NCBI GenBank assembly: GCA_947462335.1
Contig: OX381708.1
Coordinates: 2,542,001-2,606,000, forward strand
DNA from: Harmothoe impar
Lineage: Eukaryota > Annelida > Polychaeta > Phyllodocida > Polynoidae
DNA length: 64,000 nucleotides
Direction: 5' to 3'
Under the pieces are notes generated by a model. That model saw only the letters and a list, made by a program, of their open reading frames with translations. It ran no database searches and was not told where the DNA came from. Made by a program: the position numbers and the translations under genes. This document shows, piece after piece, positions 7,997 through 15,144 of the stretch. How positions within the stretch are numbered: position 1 is the first letter of the stretch; every line of letters starts with the position of its first letter.

Positions 7997-9168
7997 GACA
8001 CGTCATTCGACACCTACTCGCCGACAGCACCACCACTACCGCCACCACCAGCGTCATTGCCACCGTCGTCCCCATGACGGACTCAGAGCAGCAACAACAC
8101 TACAAACGTTTAGCGCTCGTGGATCCTGAGACGCTCTACAAATCATCACGAGCAGGTCTACTTCATCATGTGCCCGCTGCTGCTGCTACTACTAGCGCTG
8201 CTACTACTGCAGTCGCTGCTGCTAGTACTTCTACTGCTCCAAACCTTCCTCCTCTTCCTGATGAGCGCACTGAAAAGAACGAGAGTTCTGCTCCTGCCAC
8301 CGCCGCCCGCCTACCCGCCGACATGGCCTATTACCACAAGCAGGCAGAGCAGTCCCTTCATCCCGACGCGGCCTTGCACCAGGTGCTACAGTTTATCTAC
8401 AGGGACTTGGATTTAGTGTTGAACGACCCCACTTTGGAATCGCGCGAGAAAATGTTGAAATACCGAAGGTTGTTGAATAGATTGCAATTTTTTCTCGCGA
8501 ATCCCCACAACAGCAACATCTCTTCGTCCTACTCTTCTTCGCCCCCGGCTCACCTCCGTCAGTCTGCTGAAGAGGCCAGCGCGTCCCTACTCGAGCGGTT
8601 GGCGAACCAAGTTCCCAAGAGGAATCGCCGCCGGACCGTGGAGCTGTACAAACAATTGGAGAAATCCGGAGTGATCAAGTGGAACGAGGACGGGGCGGTG
8701 CGCGAGATGTCGGGTCGGAGAATACCACCTGAGCATCGCATCAACATAGTGGACTTACTGAACGACGCCGCCAGGTTCAGGAAGACGGCGCCCAGACCGG
8801 CGGGCTACTCGCCGTTCACGAAAGCGCTGCGCGAAGCGGTTCCCACCACAGACGCTTTGATCGGAAACCATCTGTATAAAGCGAGCGGACCTGGCCAAAG
8901 TTTGGACACACGGCTTGCTGACAGAGGTCGGAAACGACCGAGCTTCGAATCGGAAGAAGGAGAAGCAGCAGCAGCAGTAGCAGCAGCAGACTCTTCTCTG
9001 CAGGTGGTGGACGATCAATCCTCTGACGACGAGGAGGACGACCGTGAACTTTTCCAAACTCCGACTTCCTATAGGAGCGTGCCACGTAAGAAAAGGAAAG
9101 GGCGCAACCGCCTAGCGGCGAGCTCGTCTTTCACGCCCTCAACAGACCCGCGATGGGCAAACCAGTGA
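7993..9168 (+). CDS. Conserved Polinton protein of unknown function, 391 aa
   Basis: This belongs to a conserved but uncharacterised family usually encoded near Polinton integrase and capsid genes. Visible blocks are HYKRLALVDPE (residues 36-46), a helical segment with REKMLKYRRLLNRL (151-164), VELYKQLEKSG (216-226), and INIVDLLNDA (250-259) followed by ALIGN (288-292). The N-terminal 100 residues are Thr/Ala low complexity. The C-terminus has an acidic SSDDEEDD patch and a basic RKKRKGR stretch that could be a nuclear signal or bind DNA. The first ATG overlaps the previous stop (ATGA). A later ATG at 8074, just before the conserved block, is an equally likely start. The end overlaps the integrase start by 16 bp. 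A structural or core role is likely but unproven. Confidence 0.75.
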   Translation: MRHVIRHLLADSTTTTATTSVIATVVPMTDSEQQQHYKRLALVDPETLYKSSRAGLLHHVPAAAATTSAATTAVAAASTSTAPNLPPLPDERTEKNESSAPATAARLPADMAYYHKQAEQSLHPDAALHQVLQFIYRDLDLVLNDPTLESREKMLKYRRLLNRLQFFLANPHNSNISSSYSSSPPAHLRQSAEEASASLLERLANQVPKRNRRRTVELYKQLEKSGVIKWNEDGAVREMSGRRIPPEHRINIVDLLNDAARFRKTAPRPAGYSPFTKALREAVPTTDALIGNHLYKASGPGQSLDTRLADRGRKRPSFESEEGEAAAAVAAADSSLQVVDDQSSDDEEDDRELFQTPTSYRSVPRKKRKGRNRLAASSSFTPSTDPRWANQ

Positions 9169-10289
9169 AGAGACTGACCAAGAAGGAAAAAGAAAAGAAG
9201 CGCGTAGTAGCTAGATATACCGACGTCAAAGCGCCCTCCAGTTTCACTAGCGTGACTAAACTCCAGAAACAGCATTTTCGCCACCTGAACCCGGCCGTCA
9301 TCCGAGATGCTTTAGTGTCGCTGGACGCCTACACTAAACATAAACCCATTCGGAGAAAATTCGCAAGGAACAAGACTATAACCGGCGCAATCGATCAGCA
9401 GTGGCAGATAGATCTTATGGACATGCAAGCTTTGGCGTCTCACAACGACCGCTTCCGGTACGTGGTGACGGCGATCGACGTTTTCTCTAGGTACGCGTGG
9501 GCCGTTCCCATTAAATCCAAGAGCGGCGCTGATGTCACCGAGGCCTTCCGAGAGATGACAGGCCCTGGCGAGAGACGACCGCGCACTGTTCAGACAGACA
9601 AGGGGAAAGAGTTTTTGAACAAGATCTTTCAAGATCACTTGAAGAGCGAGGGCATAGAGTTCTTCACTGGCAAGAACGACGACATCAAAGCTAGTCTAGT
9701 GGAGCGCTTGAACCGCAGTCTGAAGGAGAAGCTGTGGCGTTATTTCACACACAAGCGCACGTATCGCTACGTAGACGTACTGCACCATGTAGTGTCTTCT
9801 TACAATCGCACTCACCACAAGACGTTGAAAATGGCGCCGGCTCAAGTCAGCTCGGAAAACAGCGAAACGGTTTTCTACCGACAAGATCTCCCAACTAACA
9901 AACAAATCGACGAAATATGGAAAAAGAAGAAAAAAACAAAGACGTCCGCCGTCGACGTCATCGCTCCGGGTGACAGAGTGAGGATGTTGAGAACCAAAGG
10001 CGCCTTCGACAAAGGGTACGAGGGAAACTGGCGCGAGGAAGTGGTCGACGTTGCTAAGACGTTGGGAAGCAGAGGGTTCGAGCTGAAAGACGACAAGAGC
10101 GAGGAGATAAAAGGCGTCTTCTACCCGGAAGAGGTTCAGAAGGTGTACAAGAGTCGTTACGACAAGAACTACCTGATAGACGAGGTGTTGCGCCGCAAGA
10201 CCGTCGACGGTAAAGAGTTAGCTTTCGTACGTTGGTTAGGTTACGACGACAAGTTCAACGAGTGGATCCCCGTCAAAAAAATAACGTAA
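9153..10289 (+). CDS. Retroviral-type integrase with C-terminal chromodomain
   Basis: A DDE-family integrase that inserts the element and creates 6-bp target duplications. In this 378-residue protein the rve core shows IDLMD with Asp87, TDKGKEF with Asp149, and VERLNRSLK with Glu184, so the catalytic triad is complete and the last spacing is close to 35. The N-terminal part lacks a clear HHCC zinc motif and is strongly basic. The last 40 residues (339-378) form a chromodomain with the aromatic residues of the RWLGYD and NEW motifs. Such chromodomains read histone marks and can guide insertion in other elements. The start at 9153 overlaps the upstream gene, and the next gene follows after 4 bp. 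Confidence 0.95.
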   Translation: MGKPVKRLTKKEKEKKRVVARYTDVKAPSSFTSVTKLQKQHFRHLNPAVIRDALVSLDAYTKHKPIRRKFARNKTITGAIDQQWQIDLMDMQALASHNDRFRYVVTAIDVFSRYAWAVPIKSKSGADVTEAFREMTGPGERRPRTVQTDKGKEFLNKIFQDHLKSEGIEFFTGKNDDIKASLVERLNRSLKEKLWRYFTHKRTYRYVDVLHHVVSSYNRTHHKTLKMAPAQVSSENSETVFYRQDLPTNKQIDEIWKKKKKTKTSAVDVIAPGDRVRMLRTKGAFDKGYEGNWREEVVDVAKTLGSRGFELKDDKSEEIKGVFYPEEVQKVYKSRYDKNYLIDEVLRRKTVDGKELAFVRWLGYDDKFNEWIPVKKIT

Positions 10290-10293
10290 CAAA

Positions 10294-11412
10294 ATGAACA
10301 TCACTCTACCTAGCAACAGCTCTATGGAGTATTATCCTGACAACAGCTTGACGTCTTTCCGAACTCACTTCGACTCGCCGCTCCTTCTGCCCGAAGCGTA
10401 CGAAGCGGCTCTGACTGAGATCATCCTCCCTACAGAATGGACTAACGTGCACGACGACGACTTGATCATCGTTGTTCCTCTGCGCACCAAGGGTTCGCTA
10501 GAGGAGGCGATCCAGGTTTTAAAAGACACTAAATTCGCCGAAGGAAAAAAACCACAGGTGGCCTGGCGGGAAATGAGAAACGCGAACGGTCTGAGCAAGC
10601 TAACGTTCAGCTCAGACTTCCCGCTGAGCTGGAAGGAAGCGAGCTATGTAACGGTGGAAGAGATATCAGACACGGCGGAAGAGCAGCAATTGAAACCGGA
10701 AACAAAAAGGTTCAAGAGAGAGGTCGACTTGAGACAGACGAATGCCGTATACAAGAAGTTCTTGTCCCCGGCGGTGAAGAAGAAGGCGATCAGCGATCAA
10801 GCAAGACATATGATCGAAGAGATGGAGAAACACATGGGCGTGCGCAGTTTCATGCCAAACATATTCCAGATACCTCCTATTTTCACCGGAAGCAACCACA
10901 CCCTAGTCGAGCGCTTGAGTGAGACGATGCGAGATGACAGACTAGAGGGCGAGAGCTTCTTGCTCAAACCGATGCGGATCTTATCGTACGACGCCAAGAC
11001 GAAACGCGTCACCATCAAACCGCCGAGACACTGCGCTGTCCTGCTGATTCCGCATCTCGCATGCGTTCTAGGCTTCGGAGAGAAGACGCGTTTCGCGTCG
11101 CCGACTACCGGCGCCTACTCGATGGATGTTTACGGAGACGTGCACTCTGTGTACATATACACCGACATGATCCAAGAGAGACGTGTGGGCGACATGCAAG
11201 TGCCGCTGTTGCGCTGCGTGGCGGTGGACAGAGGCGGAAAGCGTCGAGGTGGCGTGCAAGCTATCAGTTTTCCCCATTTGGATTATTTCCCCTTGAAATC
11301 CAAGAGGTTCACCGAGGTCGGCATCTATTTAAGAGACCGATCCGGTCATTCCATCCCATTCGGTAGAGGCGAGGTGACCGTGACACTTCATCTGAGACCT
11401 ATTGAGCGCTGA
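10294..11412 (+). CDS. Penton-like minor capsid protein
   Basis: The 372-residue protein matches the conserved Polinton minor capsid family, predicted to fill the capsid vertices as adenovirus penton base does. Family hallmarks are the N-terminal LPSNSSM.YYP.NSLTSF block (residues 5-22), the LGF segment in the C-terminal half, SVYIYTDMI followed by VGDMQVPLLR, and the terminal FGRGEVTVTLHLRP strand. These strands fit a jelly-roll fold. A charged segment in the middle (about 125-185) is variable in such proteins. Only 4 bp separate it from the integrase and 11 bp from the next gene, so it probably shares a transcript with both. Confidence 0.85.
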   Translation: MNITLPSNSSMEYYPDNSLTSFRTHFDSPLLLPEAYEAALTEIILPTEWTNVHDDDLIIVVPLRTKGSLEEAIQVLKDTKFAEGKKPQVAWREMRNANGLSKLTFSSDFPLSWKEASYVTVEEISDTAEEQQLKPETKRFKREVDLRQTNAVYKKFLSPAVKKKAISDQARHMIEEMEKHMGVRSFMPNIFQIPPIFTGSNHTLVERLSETMRDDRLEGESFLLKPMRILSYDAKTKRVTIKPPRHCAVLLIPHLACVLGFGEKTRFASPTTGAYSMDVYGDVHSVYIYTDMIQERRVGDMQVPLLRCVAVDRGGKRRGGVQAISFPHLDYFPLKSKRFTEVGIYLRDRSGHSIPFGRGEVTVTLHLRPIER

Positions 11413-11423
11413 AAGAGAGAAAA

Positions 11424-11855
11424 ATGATGCGTCAACGCGTTCCGTACTTTCCACCCAGGCGCACCGACTTCGGCAGAGGGTACAGCGATTACTACAACGC
11501 GCAGCTGGGCAACGGCGTGACCGTGTACAGCGGGCGCTCTTTCCAGAGCGGGCACGGTTTGGGCGGCGCTCTGTTAGGTCTGATGCGCTCGGCTACCCCG
11601 CTGTTGAAGTCGGTGGGAAAAACGCTGCTCCGCGCCGGTGTGGGCGTAGCTAAAGATGTGCTGGCGGGTCGGACTTTAAAGAGCAGCGTGAAAGACCGAG
11701 GCGCAGGCGCTCTGAAGAGACTGGCGAGTACGGCGTTCTCGGGAGGAAAGACGACTGTCGCGTCTAAGAAAGGGTCGAAACGTCGTCGTGGGCATTCCCC
11801 TCAGACGGGTGGTGGCTCTTGCAAGAGACGTAGAGGGGATGTATTCGACCGGTAA
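11424..11855 (+). CDS. pVI/pX-like small basic virion protein
   Basis: A 143-residue protein of the glycine-rich, amphipathic and basic type found next to Polinton capsid genes and compared with adenovirus pVI/pX. Residues 43-50 read GHGLGGAL, a candidate protease processing region. Residues 50-80 form an amphipathic helix (LLGLMRSATPLLKSVGK). KDVLAGR.LKSSVKDRG follows at 77-93. The C-terminal 30 residues are clusters of Lys and Arg (KRRRG, CKRRRG), suited to packaging DNA. The ATG-ATG start at 11424 has a good A-rich leader. The stop is followed by the capsid gene promoter. Confidence 0.75.
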   Translation: MMRQRVPYFPPRRTDFGRGYSDYYNAQLGNGVTVYSGRSFQSGHGLGGALLGLMRSATPLLKSVGKTLLRAGVGVAKDVLAGRTLKSSVKDRGAGALKRLASTAFSGGKTTVASKKGSKRRRGHSPQTGGGSCKRRRGDVFDR

Positions 11856-11872
11856 GCGCCTAGGCGTTCAGG

Positions 11873-11908
11873 TATAAATAAAAAGACTGGAGGCGGTCGG
11901 CGTCAGTC
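11873..11908 (+). promoter_or_regulatory. Capsid gene promoter overlapping a poly(A) signal
   Basis: TATAAATAAAAAG contains a TATA box (11873-11880) and AATAAA (11877-11882) in the same bases. A GGCGGTCGGCGTC block follows. The first ATG downstream is the major capsid start at 11935. The upstream block could end here while the capsid transcript begins. Confidence 0.55.
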
Positions 11909-11934
11909 TGTCGGCCGCGTGAAGAGAGAACACA

Positions 11935-13242
11935 ATGGCTTACGTACACGAGAGCAGTAACGAGTGCGCGCTCTCTGAGCTCGACCTGCACACCGTAGCG
12001 CCGACTCAGACTACTATCTTAAAGTCGTCTTTCCTGGGGATAGAAACAAAAAACTCTTTAGAGGATGGAGGTAACATAAATTTCACCATCAACAAGTCGC
12101 AAGAGTACACAGACCTCAACGAGAATTACCTTCATCTGGAATGTCAAGTGCTGAAAGCGAACGGAACGGCGATCGATGACACCGACGCAGTCGCTCCGGT
12201 GAACAACTTGGCTCACTCGCTCTTCAAAGACGTGCAAGTCTCCATCGGCGGTTTCAAAGTGTCTGGCAACACCGAGACCTACCCTTACCGAGCTTACTTG
12301 GAAGGGTTACTCAACTACAACAAAGACGTGAAGGACGGCGTCATGAGCGCCCAGGGGTGGCATGAAGATACGCCCGGTCAGTTTGACACGTTGACTGACG
12401 CGAATGCGGGGTACAAAGCGCGCAAGAAGCTAATCTCCAACAAGCGCTTTTCGCTGATGGCGCGACTGCACTTTGACCTGGCTCATCAACCGAAGCTCAT
12501 CGTTGGAGAGACGGAAATCAATCTCACTCTGAAACAGGCGGCGCCCTCTTTCTATCTGATGTGCGCCGCTGACGGAGGCTACAGCTTGAAGATCTACAAA
12601 GCAAAGCTCTACGTGCGACGCGTGTTGGTGGCGGACGCTGTAGCGGAAACGCACGAGAGAGCGGTGATAGAACACGGACCCTTCGACTACCCGGTGAACA
12701 GAGTGGAAGTGACGACGTACGCCATCCCTCAAGGTAACAGAGATCACAGCTACACGCACTCCAACACAGGCCAGCTTCCCAAGTCGATGATGATTTGCTT
12801 CCTGGACCACGACGCCTTCAACGGTAGCTTCACCAAGAACCCGTTCGAGATGAAGCATTACGACATCAGCTCGCTTCAAGTGATAGTGAACGATCAGAAA
12901 GTGCCGAACGACGCGTATGTGCCCGACTTTAAGACCAAAGCGGCTGTGAGAGAGTACTTGGCGCTACACACGGAAACGGGGATGTACGAAGGCGCGCGCT
13001 CCTGCGGTATTTCATACGATCAATTCCTGAACGGTTACACGGTGTTCCCCCTCGACTTAACCCCAGACAGATCGCACGACGGGTGTCGCGTGAACCTTAT
13101 AAGAGCGGGTCAGCTGAGGGTGGAAGTCAGTTTCCGCTCGGCGCTACTAGCGACAACAACCGTGCTACTCTACTTGGTGTACGACAACGTCGTCGAGCTG
13201 ACCCGAGATCGACACCCCATCACCGACTACCACATGAACTGA
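11935..13242 (+). CDS. Double-jelly-roll major capsid protein
   Basis: The shell protein of the predicted icosahedral virion, 435 residues, of the family long annotated in animal genomes as F54H12.2-like. Recognisable blocks are LDLHT near the N-terminus, NNLAHSLFKDV..SIGG (residues 89-106), the central ARLHFDL segment, FLDHDAFNGSFTKNPF.M.H (about 288-306), and a C-terminal FPLDLTPD followed by LVYDNVVE..R. Length and block order match complete Polinton capsid proteins, and the frame has no break. It has its own promoter (11873), so it may be transcribed separately and more strongly than the upstream block. The protease follows after 29 bp. Confidence 0.93.
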   Translation: MAYVHESSNECALSELDLHTVAPTQTTILKSSFLGIETKNSLEDGGNINFTINKSQEYTDLNENYLHLECQVLKANGTAIDDTDAVAPVNNLAHSLFKDVQVSIGGFKVSGNTETYPYRAYLEGLLNYNKDVKDGVMSAQGWHEDTPGQFDTLTDANAGYKARKKLISNKRFSLMARLHFDLAHQPKLIVGETEINLTLKQAAPSFYLMCAADGGYSLKIYKAKLYVRRVLVADAVAETHERAVIEHGPFDYPVNRVEVTTYAIPQGNRDHSYTHSNTGQLPKSMMICFLDHDAFNGSFTKNPFEMKHYDISSLQVIVNDQKVPNDAYVPDFKTKAAVREYLALHTETGMYEGARSCGISYDQFLNGYTVFPLDLTPDRSHDGCRVNLIRAGQLRVEVSFRSALLATTTVLLYLVYDNVVELTRDRHPITDYHMN

Positions 13243-13271
13243 AGACAAGACCGCGGTACTTGGCGTATCGT

Positions 13272-13724
13272 ATGAACACGCTTGAAATAAGCAGAGTGTT
13301 GAAGGAAAACGTTCACACAAAACATCGTTTCCTGGGCGTTTTCTCTTGTGACACTATTCCGAAGCACCCTATCAAAGACACTTGTTTCGTGAGCAACACA
13401 GATCCGCAACATTTACCAGGTCAGCATTGGGTGGCGTTTTACGTGTCGAGCACGGGTGAAGTGTACTACTTTGATTCTTTCGGCTTACCGCCGCTGAGTG
13501 CGGAGTTCTTGTCCTTCGTGGAACGCTCTGCTCCGTTCAAGTGGCAAAGAAACCGCATTCAACTACAAGACACTTCTGCTGACACCTGTGGACCTCATTG
13601 TGTTCATTTCCTAATTGAAGCATGTCGAACAAGAAACCCCAAGAAGTGCGTCATGCGCATGAGCAGAATCCCAAAGCTGAGCGACCGGGTCGTGAGTCAG
13701 AAGCTATCGATGATGCTGTTGTGA
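13272..13724 (+). CDS. Adenain-like cysteine protease (C5/Ulp1 fold)
   Basis: A maturation protease expected to process virion precursors. The ATG at 13272 gives 150 residues; upstream codons in frame overlap the capsid gene and lack a good start. The catalytic His is His52 in GQHWVAFY. The acidic residue is Asp68 in FDSFG. A Gln follows in the IQLQD segment (97-99). The nucleophile is Cys106 in DTCGPHC, the typical CG-x-x-C box. All core residues of the fold are present. The C-terminal third overlaps a second frame (13622-13921). Confidence 0.92.
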   Translation: MNTLEISRVLKENVHTKHRFLGVFSCDTIPKHPIKDTCFVSNTDPQHLPGQHWVAFYVSSTGEVYYFDSFGLPPLSAEFLSFVERSAPFKWQRNRIQLQDTSADTCGPHCVHFLIEACRTRNPKKCVMRMSRIPKLSDRVVSQKLSMMLL

Positions 13725-13921
13725 CGGGTTGTTGCGATGGCGGCCGTTTCATGGAAGCAAAGATTCTCTGCCTTGCCGAAATGGTGTTGGATTTATCCAA
13801 AGTCGTGCAATGTCTATTGGAGAGAACTCGTCCGGGGTGTGGTGGTGCGAGTGACGGCGGCGTGAGACTTTGCGGCCTGTTGAGTTGCTGCAAATCGAAG
13901 AAGCAAGCTAAAAAAGCATAA
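13622..13921 (+). CDS. Unrecognised small Cys-rich protein, last gene of the element
   Basis: I do not recognise this 99-residue frame. It starts inside the protease gene in another frame (103-bp overlap) and ends 30 bp before two AATAAA signals. An internal ATG at 13751 would give a non-overlapping 57-residue version that keeps the more protein-like part: a helical ILCLAEMVLDLSKVVQCLLE segment, a glycine patch, and a CGLLSCCKSKKQAKK tail. The Cys pair beside lysines could suggest lipid modification or metal binding, but nothing proves it. No other gene could occupy this interval, so a short real gene is plausible. Confidence 0.4.
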   Translation: MSNKKPQEVRHAHEQNPKAERPGRESEAIDDAVVTGCCDGGRFMEAKILCLAEMVLDLSKVVQCLLERTRPGCGGASDGGVRLCGLLSCCKSKKQAKKA

Positions 13922-13950
13922 ACTTGTGTGTTTTTTCTGATTGAAATGAA

Positions 13951-13963
13951 AATAAAGAATAAA
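13951..13963 (+). terminator. Tandem poly(A) signals ending the rightward genes
   Basis: AATAAA occurs at 13951-13956 and 13958-13963, just downstream of the last right-arm frame and before the right TIR. Confidence 0.6.
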
Positions 13964-14200
13964 ATGAAAAGAAAAGAAATTATCTTGTTGTGTTTTTATT
14001 TCTATAATACAAGCTACATAACTTTTTTTTCGTTTGTTTGTTTACAAACAGTCACGTGTCACGTGGTGTTGTTTACAAACAAGAGAGCCACGTGGTGTTG
14101 TTTACAAACAAACCCTAAGTAGGTCACGTTACCCTAGTTACCAGAATGCCGGCTTCTGATTGGCTGAGCCGAAGTAGGTCACGTGACGTAAGTAGGTCAC

Positions 14201-14214
14201 GTTACCATGGTTAC
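14201..14214. promoter_or_regulatory. RFX X-box-like palindrome in right TIR
   Basis: GTTACCATGGTTAC is the mirror copy of the site at 4138-4151. Confidence 0.5.
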
Positions 14215-14312
14215 CAGAATGCCGGCCTCTGATTGGCTGAGAGCTTCTAAGTAGGTCAGTAGGTCACCCAGAATGCTGGCTTCTGATTGGCTGAGAGCCC
14301 TAAGTAGGTCAC

Positions 14313-14326
14313 GTTACCATGGCAAC
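14313..14326. promoter_or_regulatory. Second RFX X-box-like palindrome in right TIR
   Basis: GTTACCATGGCAAC is the mirror copy of the site at 4026-4039. Confidence 0.5.
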
Positions 14327-14425
14327 GGGTCACGTGACCAAATGGAGGCCTCTGATTGGCTGCATATCGATTGAGTAATAAACAGTACTTAACTTTAGTC
14401 CCGTTCCGATACATACTATACTACT

Positions 14426-14431
14426 AAAGGG
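14426..14431. repeat. Target site duplication AAAGGG, right copy
   Basis: Identical to 3921-3926 and directly abutting the last base of the right inverted repeat. Confidence 0.9.
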
Positions 14432-14553
14432 GCTAAACTTTTTACGCCCCCCCCGTCAAGATGGGTCAGAATTTTTACACCCCCCCCTTCAGGAGGGTCC
14501 GAATTTTTTGCGCCCACCACACCCCCCTGTAAATAATAAATGAACACTCCCTA
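14426..14553. mobile_element. Right half of the MITE split by the Polinton
   Basis: Ends with the complement of AGGGAGTGTTCATTTATTA and carries the matching C-run body. Together with 3734-3926 it restores one MITE of about 315 bp. Confidence 0.8.
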
Positions 14554-15144
14554 AGGGCCCCAGACCGGCAGACAGGGGTCTTGTCACTTGTCATTGACAC
14601 TGTGAAAATGTCACCAGCTCTCATGTCACTTGTTGATTTTAAAGGCGCGCTGAACCCACGACGTCATTTGCGTACAAAATTCGGCAGGGTTAGGTCCTGG
14701 GTTCAGTGGGCCTTTAAGGAATGCCATTTGTCCCTTGTAGCTCCTTGTCACTAGGCTCATGTTGATTTCTCGATTTTACCCGTTTGGGGCCCTTTCATAG
14801 GCAAGTTTGCAACAAATTGCTGTGGGTCTGTTGTTTATTTATGAGCCAATAAACCCCGTCTCTAAGATATAATACTGAAAGCACACAGGCAACATACCAA
14901 CATACCGATACACACAGGGGGAAACACCAGTAAAGGGGAGGGGTTATTTCGCCACAGGAGGGGAGCTGGGGAGGGGGAGGAGTGAAGAAAAATGGAGGGG
15001 TTAACAAAAGAAATCGAAGGAGGTGGAAAGGGGGAAGGGGGTCCACATGTCCCCTATCAATTTTAGGAATGTTCAATAGGCCTAATACTCTACCCCCCCC
15101 CCCCATTTTTATATAATGATTGCACTCTGGCATACTATGCCAAC
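14554..15144. other. Spacer without recognisable gene
   Basis: Mixed unique sequence. A G/A-rich strand bias runs from about 14930 to 15040, and a short poly-C run lies near 15093. No protein motif is seen. Confidence 0.5.

Larger units (their letters stand above)
3927..14425 (+). mobile_element. Maverick/Polinton element lacking DNA polymerase B
   Basis: The element is 10,499 bp, starts with AG and ends with CT, and has roughly 395-bp terminal inverted repeats and a perfect 6-bp target duplication. It encodes a chromodomain retroviral-type integrase, A32/FtsK-like packaging ATPase, double-jelly-roll major capsid protein, penton-like minor capsid protein, adenain-type protease and several small conserved virion proteins, all on the plus strand from 6934 on. 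All these frames are uninterrupted. Typical Polintons are 15-20 kb and carry a protein-primed polymerase B frame of over 1,000 codons. No such frame, intact or broken, is visible; the left arm (4.4-6.9 kb) holds two unrecognised genes. Coding DNA is CpG-rich compared with the AT-rich, CpG-poor host flanks, which fits a recent arrival. Confidence 0.95.
14031..14425 (-). repeat. Polinton right terminal inverted repeat
   Basis: Inverted copy of 3927-4320, with the same array of CCAAT, CACGTG, TAAGTAGGTCA and GTAAACA motifs. AATAAA at 14377-14382 points outward, about 45 bp from the end. Confidence 0.95.
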
